The position numbers and the translations under genes are program-made. This document shows, piece by piece, positions 1-7,271 of a stretch of 64,000 nucleotides of DNA. This DNA is from WHTK01 sp963711035 (GTDB lineage: Bacteria; Chloroflexota; Dehalococcoidia; DSTF01; WHTK01), in contig CAVQCN010000001.1 of NCBI GenBank assembly GCA_963711035.1, positions 434,001 through 498,000 on the forward strand, given 5' to 3'. Below the pieces are notes generated by a model that saw only the letters and a list, made by a program, of their open reading frames with translations, had not been told where the DNA came from and did not search any database. How positions within the stretch are numbered: the stretch's first letter is position 1; each line of letters starts with the position of its first letter.

Positions 1-492
1 GGGGCTGATGGCAGCTGCCGGTACCTGCGCCTCCTTGGCGACGGAAACCGTACCCGGCGCCGAGAGCTGAGTCGCATTGTTGTCGGCGAAGGCCTCCGCC
101 GTGGTGTTGGCCAGCTGAGCTGCCATGGCCGGGTCCGTATCTTCGGCCGACACTTCGAGCAGCTGCGTGTTGGCGATGGGCGAGACGCTGATCTTGGCGT
201 CCAATTCGCTGCGGCTGATGGTCAGATTCAGGCGGCTGATCACGCTATCGAGCACGGCCGGGCTTTGGACAAGCTTGGCGTACGTGTTGGTCAGACTCTG
301 CGACGTCAGGACGTCCTCGTAGCTCAGCGTCCCGGGCGTCGCGGTGCGATCGACAAGGACGGTGCTCGTGGCCTGATAGACGGGCGTCATCTGATTGGTG
401 ATCAGAAACGCTGCAGTAGCCGCGACCAGGGGCCCAAGCAGCAGCAACCACCAACGACGCCTCAAGAAATCGAGATAGAACTTCAGCTCCAA
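1..492 (-). CDS. Wzz-like chain-length determinant / polysaccharide co-polymerase (partial, 3' end outside window)
   Basis: About 164 N-terminal residues are present and the frame is open to the window edge. The start is a TTG at 492 with AGGGAAGG about 8 bases upstream. A basic cytoplasmic tip (FLRRRWW) leads into one transmembrane segment at about residues 14-33. The extracytoplasmic part reads QATSTVLVDR and later SAEDTDPAMAAQLANT, typical of the Wzz domain in proteins that set polysaccharide chain length or precede a BY-kinase domain. The C-terminal half is missing, so a kinase fusion cannot be excluded. No partner gene lies within the window. Confidence 0.75.
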   Translation of the reverse strand, partial: MELKFYLDFLRRRWWLLLLGPLVAATAAFLITNQMTPVYQATSTVLVDRTATPGTLSYEDVLTSQSLTNTYAKLVQSPAVLDSVISRLNLTISRSELDAKISVSPIANTQLLEVSAEDTDPAMAAQLANTTAEAFADNNATQLSAPGTVSVAKEAQVPAAAISP

Positions 493-664
493 AAGTGACC
501 TTCCCTGCGATGGGCTATCGCTTCTTCAACCAGCGGCAAAGACAGCGACGCGGGCGCTCTTGCGCCTCACCAGAGTTGTTACGTAAGTAAGAACGCCGGT
601 TTGGGCCGAACGTTTCTCGACTTCCCGGCAGGGAGGCTGCTCAGTCGTGGAGCCGGGGGAAGGG

Positions 665-1300
665 TTAGCGCTGCAGGCGGCGGGCTTTCTCGTCCGCGAT
701 TATCTGGACGATACGGCGGGCGGTTTCCTCGAGCTTCCCTGTCTCGTTGACGACGACGTAGTCGAAGCTCTTCGCCGCCTCCATCTCGTCGGCCGCGATC
801 TCGCTGCGCAGTCGGATCTGCTCCTCGCTGTCGGCGGCGCGGTCTTGCAAACGGCGGCGCGCCTCTTCCAACGACGGCGGCGCGATGAAAATGAGAAGCG
901 CATCCGGGAAGAGACGCTTGATCGTCGCGGCGCCCTGCACGTCGAGGCGTGCGATGACGTTCTCGCCCCGCTGCAGCGGCTCGACGAACTGCGAACGCAA
1001 CGGGCCGTAGCGGCGGCCATAAACGGCGGCGTGCTCGATCAGTTCGTCGTCGCGCAGCATGCGGTCGAACTCGGCATCATCGACGAAGATGTAGTCGACG
1101 CCGTCGACCTCGCCGGGGCGCATCGGCCGCGTCGTCGTCGTCACGACGAAGTGCGCTGGCAGCCGCCACTGCATGAGCAGATCGCGCACGGCGTCCTTGC
1201 CGGCGCCGGATGGGGCAGACAGCACGACCAGGATGGGCGGACCGGGCGGTATCTGAGGCAAGTCGTTCGGCGCCAAGTCGTCAGTTCGCCAGCAGGTCAT
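665..1300 (-). CDS. gmk: Guanylate kinase
   Basis: Phosphorylates GMP to GDP with ATP in the cytoplasm. The P-loop is at about residues 28-37 (SAPSGAGKDAV), followed by the GMP-binding segment TTRPMRPGEVDGVDYIF and the lid region. At 211 aa it is of normal length. The proposed ATG at 1300 overlaps the end of aroA by 20 bases; the first 20 residues are not conserved in the family, so a downstream TTG (1276) is possible. The same frame stays open upstream inside aroA, which is an artefact of overlap. It is the last gene of a tyrA-aroA-gmk run. Confidence 0.93.
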   Translation of the reverse strand: MTCWRTDDLAPNDLPQIPPGPPILVVLSAPSGAGKDAVRDLLMQWRLPAHFVVTTTTRPMRPGEVDGVDYIFVDDAEFDRMLRDDELIEHAAVYGRRYGPLRSQFVEPLQRGENVIARLDVQGAATIKRLFPDALLIFIAPPSLEEARRRLQDRAADSEEQIRLRSEIAADEMEAAKSFDYVVVNETGKLEETARRIVQIIADEKARRLQR

Positions 1301-2576
1301 CGCCCGCCAGGACGCGGCCGGTGGAGACGTCCAGGATCGAGGCGCCGATGCCATCCGGCGAAGGTGCGGCCAGCTTCGCGTAGAAGTTCGGGAAGGTCTT
1401 CTTGACACACTCCGGCTGCCGGATGCGCATGCCCGGCACCCGCAGACCGAGCGTGGAGAAACACATCGCCACGCGGTGGTCGTCGTAGGTTTCGATCTCG
1501 GCGCCGTGCAGCTCGGAGGGAAACACCTCGAGCGTATCGCCGGTCTCCACCACTTTGGCACCGCACTTCGTCAGTTCCGTGCGCAGCGCCCTGACCCGCT
1601 CGCACTCCTGCAGGCGCAGGCGGCCCAGGTCGGTGAAGCGTGACGGACGCGGCAGCAGCGGTGCGATCGTAATCGCGGTCATGATCGCGTCACCGAGGTC
1701 TCGCAGGCGCGAGACGTCATCGTAAGCCTCGTCGCGGTCCGGGCCAAAGCGCCGCAGGAATTCGATGAAGCGGCCGTCGATCTGCCAGTCGGTCTCGGGC
1801 CAAGCAACGACGTCGAGTCCCGGGCCGGCCAGCAGCGCGCCCGCAGCGAGGAAGTAGCTGGCGCTGGAGCAGTCGGGCTCGATCTGGTACTCGCCGCCGT
1901 GCTGCGGGAAGGCTTCCAGCAACCGCTGCGTCATCATCACGTACGCCGACTCGTCCGCGTCCTCTCCCGTCACGTCGACCTGCCAGCCGCCGCGCCGCGA
2001 GGAGAGGAGCAGCGCCGAAGCGAACTGCGAGCTCTCGTCGATACTCACGCTGCAGCCGGCGTGGCGGGCACCGCTGGCGCCGGAGATGACGACAGGCAGA
2101 TGACCGCTCGTCGACTCGACGCGGTAGCCCAACTGACCGAGCGCCTCGAACAGGGCTCGCTGAGGACGCTCGTGCATACGCGGCGTGCCGTAGACGCGGT
2201 AGACGCCGTCACCGAGGCAGAGCATCGCCATAAGGAACCGCGCTGCCGTGCCGGCGTTGCCGACGTATACCTCCAGCGGCTCGCTCACAGTGCCGGCGTA
2301 CGGGATGCGCCCGCCAAGGCCCGCGACGCTGATCGAGCAGTTGCCAGCCTCGGCCGGATCCGGCTCAACCGTGACATCGAAGCCGAGCCGGCGCAGAGCG
2401 TCGACCATGATCTCCGTATCGTCGCTCCAGAGGGCGCCGCGCAACGTCGTCGTCCCGTCCGCCAGCGCCGCGAGGATGAGGGCACGGTTCGTGATGCTCT
2501 TGGAGCCGGGTATGGTCACCCGCACCGGCGCAGGAGCGGCCGGTGGGACGATCTCGATCAGGTCCGGCAGCGACAT
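1281..2576 (-). CDS. aroA: 3-phosphoshikimate 1-carboxyvinyltransferase (EPSP synthase)
   Basis: Sixth step of the shikimate pathway: joins PEP to shikimate 3-phosphate. The 431-aa length is normal. Family motifs in order are GSKSITNRALILAAL near residue 23 (PEP and shikimate-3-P binding), NAGTAARFLMAML near 128, and DDHRVAMCF near 385. It starts 10 bases after tyrA stops and overlaps gmk, so the three are probably co-transcribed. It groups with tyrA and the nearby trp genes as an aromatic amino-acid region. Confidence 0.95.
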   Translation of the reverse strand: MSLPDLIEIVPPAAPAPVRVTIPGSKSITNRALILAALADGTTTLRGALWSDDTEIMVDALRRLGFDVTVEPDPAEAGNCSISVAGLGGRIPYAGTVSEPLEVYVGNAGTAARFLMAMLCLGDGVYRVYGTPRMHERPQRALFEALGQLGYRVESTSGHLPVVISGASGARHAGCSVSIDESSQFASALLLSSRRGGWQVDVTGEDADESAYVMMTQRLLEAFPQHGGEYQIEPDCSSASYFLAAGALLAGPGLDVVAWPETDWQIDGRFIEFLRRFGPDRDEAYDDVSRLRDLGDAIMTAITIAPLLPRPSRFTDLGRLRLQECERVRALRTELTKCGAKVVETGDTLEVFPSELHGAEIETYDDHRVAMCFSTLGLRVPGMRIRQPECVKKTFPNFYAKLAAPSPDGIGASILDVSTGRVLAGDDLLAN

Positions 2577-2586
2577 CGTTCCCGGT

Positions 2587-3621
2587 CTAGTCGTCGGGAC
2601 GGCGGCGCAGCCGGTCTTCCCGCTCCCGGGCGCGCATCCGCTCCTCGAAGGAATCGGATATCTCCTTGGAGCGCTGCGCCCAGAGAGCGCCGCCCATCAT
2701 GTTCATAAACGCTTCGGACGCCGACGGCACGGCAACCATGGAGGTCCCCTCGTCGCGCCGCGGCGGGCTGGTGACGAACGTATCGCGCTCCAGCTGGACC
2801 TCGGCAAAGCGGCGGAACAACCCTTCGCGGTCGTCGTTCTCGATCAGGTCTGCCAGCTTGCGCAGTTCGGCGATGTAGCGCTCCAGCCAGTGCAGGATGT
2901 TTTCGCTGTTGGTGAGGCAGATGTCGTGCGACATCTCCGGCTCACCCGAGGCCAGGCGCGTCAGGTCGTAGAACGCGGGGCCCGCCATACCAGCCAGCTC
3001 CGGCCAGGCAGCGCTCCCCTTGGCCAGCGTGAACAGCCCGATCGAGGCCATCAGCGGGATGTGGCTGATAGCGGCAGCGTAGGCATCGTGCTCCTGCGCG
3101 TCGAGAAAGAACGGCCTGGCGCCAACCGACTGCGCCATGCCGACGATCGCGTTCACCGCCGCTTCGCTCGAGGACAGACCAGGCACGATGCAGTAGGGCC
3201 GGTCGACAAACAGAGTGGCCTCGGCAGCGGTGGGGCCGGACTTCTCCTTCCCCGCCATGGGGTGGCCGCCCACGAAGTTTACGCTCCCCGGCAGCAGCTC
3301 CTCCGCCCAGTGCAAGACCTCCGTCTTCGTGCTCGCCACGTCGGTGACGACAGCGCCGGGCATCAAAACGGGAGCGATGGCCTCGAAGATGCGGCGGATC
3401 GAAATGATCGGCGTGGCGACGACGACGACGCTGGCATCGCGCACGGCCGCCTCCAGAGTGTACTCGACTCTATCGACAGCGCCGGCGCGCTTGGCGCGGT
3501 TGGCAACGTCCGGATCGCGGTCGGTGCCGACAATCTCGAAGTTCACCTTGGCGTTCTGCTTCAGCGCCAGGCCAAGGGAGCCGCCGATCAGCCCCAGACC
3601 AATGATTGTCAGCTTGCTCAT
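2587..3621 (-). CDS. tyrA: Prephenate dehydrogenase
   Basis: NAD-dependent oxidative decarboxylation of prephenate (or arogenate) toward tyrosine. The start at 3621 (MSKLTIIGLGLIGGSLGLAL) puts the GxGxxG dinucleotide fold at the N-terminus; an in-frame GTG nine bases upstream is the alternative. The conserved GGHPMAGKEKSGP segment lies near residue 118 and the helical dimerisation domain follows. At 344 aa there is no ACT or chorismate-mutase domain, so feedback control through ACT is not evident. First gene of tyrA-aroA-gmk. Confidence 0.92.
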   Translation of the reverse strand: MSKLTIIGLGLIGGSLGLALKQNAKVNFEIVGTDRDPDVANRAKRAGAVDRVEYTLEAAVRDASVVVVATPIISIRRIFEAIAPVLMPGAVVTDVASTKTEVLHWAEELLPGSVNFVGGHPMAGKEKSGPTAAEATLFVDRPYCIVPGLSSSEAAVNAIVGMAQSVGARPFFLDAQEHDAYAAAISHIPLMASIGLFTLAKGSAAWPELAGMAGPAFYDLTRLASGEPEMSHDICLTNSENILHWLERYIAELRKLADLIENDDREGLFRRFAEVQLERDTFVTSPPRRDEGTSMVAVPSASEAFMNMMGGALWAQRSKEISDSFEERMRAREREDRLRRRPDD

Positions 3622-3707
3622 GCGTTCCACCCACCCTCGCCTCGCGCCCTCATCGACGGAGGCGATTCTCCTAATGAATACGAAGTTGAGTCTACCTTAC
3701 CAAGCAA

Positions 3708-3736
3708 GGCCATTGGCATGGCGGCAAACCGCGCCA
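3708..3736. repeat. Short dispersed repeat, copy 1
   Basis: About 27 bases here (GGCCATTGGCATGGCGGC...) recur nearly unchanged at 42250-42276. Both copies are intergenic and both are followed within about 50 bases by a CAGCC...CTGCAA segment. Seen directly; the function is unknown. Confidence 0.5.
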
Positions 3737-3830
3737 GAGTGTTTTTGTCACGGCAAGCACGAGGAAGACCAGCCTGCAATCTGTCGCTTGAGCCGTCGCT
3801 GGGGTTGGTCTGATTCCCCGCCATCAATGG

Positions 3831-4325
3831 CTAGCTGGCGTCGTCGGCGGACATGAGCAGGGCGAGGTTCGCCTGCTCGTGCGGCTCGACCTCGCCCGCT
3901 ATGTAGCGCACCGTCGCTTCGCTGGCACCGGCGGCTTCAGCGATGCGCGCACCGATGCGGGCGTGATGCAGCAGACGGTGCGCAGCGCTGCGCCAGCCTC
4001 CCGCCTGCACAGAAGCAACGCGGTGCAGTATCGACGGCGAGACGACGTGCCCAACGCGCAGCCAGACGGGCACTTCGCCTTTGCCACAGTCGTGCAGCAG
4101 CGCCGCCGCCAGCAGATCGCCGTCCTCGACACCCTGGTCGCGGAGACGAAGCACGACTTCGAGCGAGTGACGCTGGTCGCGCAACTCCATCGAGAAGAAG
4201 ACGCGGCTGAGGGCCGGGCTGAGCAGCTCGTGCACCTGGCTCAGGTGACTGTGCTCGATGTGCGGTCGCAGGGCGTAGTACACCTGCCGCGAGCGATAGA
4301 GCGGCCTAACCAATGGCCCGCCCAC
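3831..4325 (-). CDS. HD-domain protein (putative metal-dependent phosphohydrolase)
   Basis: 164 aa with the HD-superfamily pattern: RHSLEVVLRL (first His), then AALLHDCGKG (the HD pair) and LLHHARIGARIA (a later His). The GTG start lies inside the last codons of the upstream protease gene, with a 20-base overlap, so translation is probably coupled. The substrate is not predictable; HD proteins range from nucleotidases to cyclic-nucleotide phosphodiesterases. No sensor or second domain is present. Confidence 0.75.
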   Translation of the reverse strand: MGGPLVRPLYRSRQVYYALRPHIEHSHLSQVHELLSPALSRVFFSMELRDQRHSLEVVLRLRDQGVEDGDLLAAALLHDCGKGEVPVWLRVGHVVSPSILHRVASVQAGGWRSAAHRLLHHARIGARIAEAAGASEATVRYIAGEVEPHEQANLALLMSADDAS

Positions 4326-5031
4326 TCGTACCGCTAATCACCTCGGTGAGCGCGTTGATCAGCGGCGACATCACTTCGTGCAGCAGGCTCACGGAGCCCG
4401 GCGCCACGAACGGCATGACGATCAGGAGCAGCAGGATGCCGGGACCGTAGGGCTCCAGCTTCGCCACGCTGCGCGAGAGGTCGCGCGGCAGCAGGCCAAC
4501 GGCGACGGAGAAACCATCGAGAGGCGCCAGAGGCAGCAGATTGAACACGGCCAGCACCACGTTGAAGATGATGATCGAGCTGAGGTAGAGGCCAACGTAC
4601 TCCTGCAGTCCCCAGCCGCTGACACTGGACGGCACAAGAAAAGGGCTACGCCAGTCCACCAGGCCAAGGTGGATCGGGATAGATGCAATTACCGCCAGCA
4701 GCAGGTTGGACGCGGGCCCAGCGGCGGCGACCATCGCGCGGCCAGCCTCGGGCCCGTTGCGCAGGCGAGCGGGATTGACCGGCACCGGCTTACCCCAGCC
4801 GAAGCCGCCGATCAGCAGAAAGACGGTGCCGGTGGGGTCCAGGTGGCGGCGCGGGTTCAGCGAGACGCGACCCATCATGCGCGCTGTGCGGTCGCCGAGC
4901 TGGTCGGCGGTGAACGCGTGGCTGAACTCGTGAAAGGCGATACCGGCCACGAGCGCGGTAACGACGGCGCCGAAGAACGTGATGAAGAGGACCAGGCTCT
5001 TGCTGATAAGCTCCGAGTACGTGAAGAGCAA
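4306..5031 (-). CDS. Site-2-protease-family metallopeptidase (M50)
   Basis: A 241-aa integral membrane protein. The zinc site HEFSHAFTADQLGD (HExxH) is in the first third, and the second motif NLLPLAPLDG follows in a later membrane segment, the signature of compact M50 proteases such as rhomboid-like YwhC. The start is TTG at 5031, with GAGAGGT six bases upstream. It is divergent from rex and overlaps the downstream HD gene. Many family members clip membrane proteins or anti-sigma factors; the target here is unknown. Confidence 0.88.
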   Translation of the reverse strand: MLFTYSELISKSLVLFITFFGAVVTALVAGIAFHEFSHAFTADQLGDRTARMMGRVSLNPRRHLDPTGTVFLLIGGFGWGKPVPVNPARLRNGPEAGRAMVAAAGPASNLLLAVIASIPIHLGLVDWRSPFLVPSSVSGWGLQEYVGLYLSSIIIFNVVLAVFNLLPLAPLDGFSVAVGLLPRDLSRSVAKLEPYGPGILLLLIVMPFVAPGSVSLLHEVMSPLINALTEVISGTSGRAIG

Positions 5032-5156
5032 ACGTTACCTCTCGCTGGATTCGATTCTAGCACGCGGTCTGTTCACTCTTCGGCGCGGCCGACCGTTCCA
5101 ACGCGCCAGAAGACTGACACGGGTTATTAGCGTATGCTAAGGCGCATGCGTGGCGA

Positions 5157-5185
5157 TTGACCCTAGATAGCCCGCCCTCTATATT
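5157..5185 (+). promoter_or_regulatory. Sigma-70-type promoter of rex
   Basis: TTGACC (5157-5162), a 17-base spacer, then TATATT (5180-5185). Spacing and both hexamers fit the vegetative consensus. Transcription would start near 5192, giving a short leader before the TTG start at 5216. Confidence 0.75.
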
Positions 5186-5202
5186 TGTGCCAAATATCGC
5201 AA
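5185..5202. promoter_or_regulatory. Candidate Rex operator (ROP-like)
   Basis: TTGTGCCAAATATCGCAA is an interrupted inverted repeat (TTGTG, eight bases, CGCAA) that matches the published Rex consensus TTGTGAANNNNTTCACAA at 10 of 14 defined positions. It begins at the last base of the -10 hexamer and covers the predicted transcription start, the expected place for NADH-sensitive autorepression. The regulator assignment is inferred from position and pattern. Confidence 0.6.
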
Positions 5203-5215
5203 AGTTTGGTGTACG

Positions 5216-5851
5216 TTGCCTATCGATATCCCTGCCGTTGTTATCGACCGTTTGCCGGTGTACGCGAGGGCCCTGAACGGGCTCGAGGCCGAAGGCCGCG
5301 ACGTGGTTAGCTCGCAAGAACTCGGCACCATCCTCGGTGTAACACCGGCTCAAATCCGCAAAGACCTCAGCTACTTCGGGCGCTTCGGCAAGCAAGGGCG
5401 CGGCTACAACGTGCAGCGTCTGGCACTAGAGCTGCGCCAGATCCTCGGTCTCGACCGCCAGTGGTCGATGATCCTGATCGGCGTCGGCCACCTGGGACGC
5501 GCCATCCTCACCTATGGCGGCTTCCAACCCCAGGGCTTCATCATTCTCGACGCCTTCGACTCGGATCCCACGGTCGTCGGCACGCAGATCGGCAGCGTCG
5601 CGGTGCACCCCGTCTCGGAGCTGCGCGACTACCTCTCGCACAACCAGATCGATATCGGCATCGTGGCGGTGCCGGCCCAAGCAGCCGAACCAATCATCAA
5701 CGAGCTGATCGCCGGCGGGGTGCGCTCCATCCTCAACTATGCGGCGTCCAGCATCCCGGTGCCGGAACGCGTTCAGGTACGCAACATCGACCCGGTGCTG
5801 GCCCTGCAGAGCATGACCTTCTACCTCAAGAACGGCCAGCCAACGCGCTGA
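5216..5851 (+). CDS. rex: Redox-sensing transcriptional repressor Rex
   Basis: 211 aa. The N-terminal winged helix (about residues 1-75) includes the recognition segment TPAQIRKDLSYFGRFGKQG. The C-terminal Rossmann fold begins with LIGVGHLGRAI near residue 88, which binds NAD(H). Rex proteins release DNA when the NADH/NAD ratio rises and usually control fermentative or respiratory genes. The start is TTG at 5216; no earlier in-frame start lies after the predicted transcription start. Probably autoregulated through the site at 5185-5202. Confidence 0.95.
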   Translation: MPIDIPAVVIDRLPVYARALNGLEAEGRDVVSSQELGTILGVTPAQIRKDLSYFGRFGKQGRGYNVQRLALELRQILGLDRQWSMILIGVGHLGRAILTYGGFQPQGFIILDAFDSDPTVVGTQIGSVAVHPVSELRDYLSHNQIDIGIVAVPAQAAEPIINELIAGGVRSILNYAASSIPVPERVQVRNIDPVLALQSMTFYLKNGQPTR

Positions 5852-6257
5852 CGAGCTTCAAGCTTTGAAGGCAGGATACGTCTCTGCTGCCGCGCTGCAA
5901 TCAGCCTCCGGAAATGGGTCACGGCGCGTGCTCGTCCCCTCTCCCTCAGGGAGTGGGCCAGGGGTGAGGGGTTACGTGCGGTCCGTCAGCCCGCAGCCTC
6001 AGCCTGCGGACGCACTACGTACCGAACCTGACCGACCAAGACGAACCGTTTCCCACCATCCCCCAGATTGCCGCGCCCCCCGGATCCATCGGGTGGCTCG
6101 CAATGACAGCGCATCTGGCCGTCGGGCCCACGACACAAGACGGCAACAGGAGGCTGGATTGTCTTCGCTCATCCTGGGCCGAAGGTCGGCCGGCACGTCG
6201 GCCAGGCTCTCGAAGGCTGAGCCTTGGCTGCGACGTTAGAACGGCTCGCGCGCCCGG
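5852..6257. other. 406-base gap after rex: dispersed repeats, no gene
   Basis: Contains a family-C repeat at about 5937-5973 (CCCTCTCCCTCAGGGAG followed by CCAGGGGTGAGGGG) and a stretch at about 6060-6110 resembling the ATTGC...TCGCAATGACA repeat also seen near 15640. Reading frames across it show no family features and end in low-complexity Arg/Ser runs. No clear terminator was identified. Confidence 0.6.
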
Positions 6258-7262
6258 TCAGTCCCCGGAGCGGCGCCGGGAGCGTTCGAACTCGATGCGG
6301 CCGAGCTGCTCGAAGGCGTCTTCCATCGCCCGGCGCTTCGCGTTCTCTGTGACGTGTGTGTATATCTGGGTCGTGTTCGGGCTCTCGTGGCCCAGGAGCT
6401 CCTGCACGACGCGCAGGTCGGCGCCGCCGTCGAGCAGGTGCGTGGCGAAGCTGTGTCGCAGCAAGTGAGGGTGCACCTCCTCCGGCAGCGCCGCCTTCAG
6501 CGCGTATTTGCGCACCAGCGTCTGCACCGAACGCACCGTCAGCCGGCCGCCGGAGCGGTTGAGGAACAATGCGTCGTTCTTGCCCGACGCCAGCTCCGGG
6601 CGCGCCGTCTTCAGGTAGCGCTCCAGCGCCACTGTCGCAGGCTCGCCGAAGACGCCGACGCGCTCCTTGCTGCCCTTGCCCTTCACGCGCACCGTCGCCT
6701 GGCGCAGGTCGACGTCCCGCACGTCGAGGCCGGCGACTTCGCTGACGCGCAGGCCGGCCGCATAGAGCAGCTCCATGAGCGCCCGATCGCGCAGGCCGGC
6801 TGGCTGCGTCTCGTCCGCGGCGGCGATCAGCCTATCGATGTCACCGGAGCTGAGCACGTGCGGCAGACGGCGCGGCGTTTTGGGACCCTGCACGCCGTAG
6901 AAGGGGTCGTTCTCCAGCTCACCCTCGATGCGCAGCCAGCGGTAGAAGGAGCGGATAGTGCTCACCTTGCGCCGCACACTGGCCGGCGCGATCCCGGATG
7001 CCTGCTGCACTGCGAGGTAGCGCCGTAGATCGCTGCGACCGGCCGACAGCAGGTCGATCTCCCAGCCGGCCAGCGCCAGCAGGAAGTCCTCCAGGTCGGT
7101 GCGGTAGTTGCGCAGCGTGTAAGACGAGAGGTTACGCGCGGCGCCGCGCTGCGTCAGGTAGCGTTCGAGCAGCGCCACAGCCCGGGGCGCGATGACCGGC
7201 TCGTCGATTGGCCTGCTGCTTCCGGCGCTGGTCTTGCGGGGGGCGCCGGCCGTCGGGCTCAC
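6258..7262 (-). CDS. xerC: Tyrosine recombinase XerC/XerD
   Basis: 334 aa. The N-terminal SAM-like DNA-binding domain (about 25-115: YTLRNYRTDLEDFLLAL) precedes the catalytic domain with the R-K-H-R-H-Y set: LRVSEVAGL, HPHLLRHSFATHLL, LGHESPNTTQ and IYTHV with the nucleophile Tyr. It resolves chromosome dimers at dif. It ends the dprA-topA-xerC run, a common housekeeping order, so this is a chromosomal Xer rather than a phage integrase. GTG start at 7262 with GAGGT upstream. XerC versus XerD cannot be settled from sequence alone. Confidence 0.9.
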   Translation of the reverse strand: MSPTAGAPRKTSAGSSRPIDEPVIAPRAVALLERYLTQRGAARNLSSYTLRNYRTDLEDFLLALAGWEIDLLSAGRSDLRRYLAVQQASGIAPASVRRKVSTIRSFYRWLRIEGELENDPFYGVQGPKTPRRLPHVLSSGDIDRLIAAADETQPAGLRDRALMELLYAAGLRVSEVAGLDVRDVDLRQATVRVKGKGSKERVGVFGEPATVALERYLKTARPELASGKNDALFLNRSGGRLTVRSVQTLVRKYALKAALPEEVHPHLLRHSFATHLLDGGADLRVVQELLGHESPNTTQIYTHVTENAKRRAMEDAFEQLGRIEFERSRRRSGD

Positions 7263-7271
7263 ATCAGACCT

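Noticed and set aside
5865..6239. 124-residue plus-strand frame after rex
   Set aside because: Runs across a repeat and has low-complexity Arg/Ser composition with no RBS or family features.
6258..7262. Tyrosine recombinase as the integrase of a mobile element
   Set aside because: Its position behind dprA and topA is the usual housekeeping setting and there are no att-like repeats or cargo genes.
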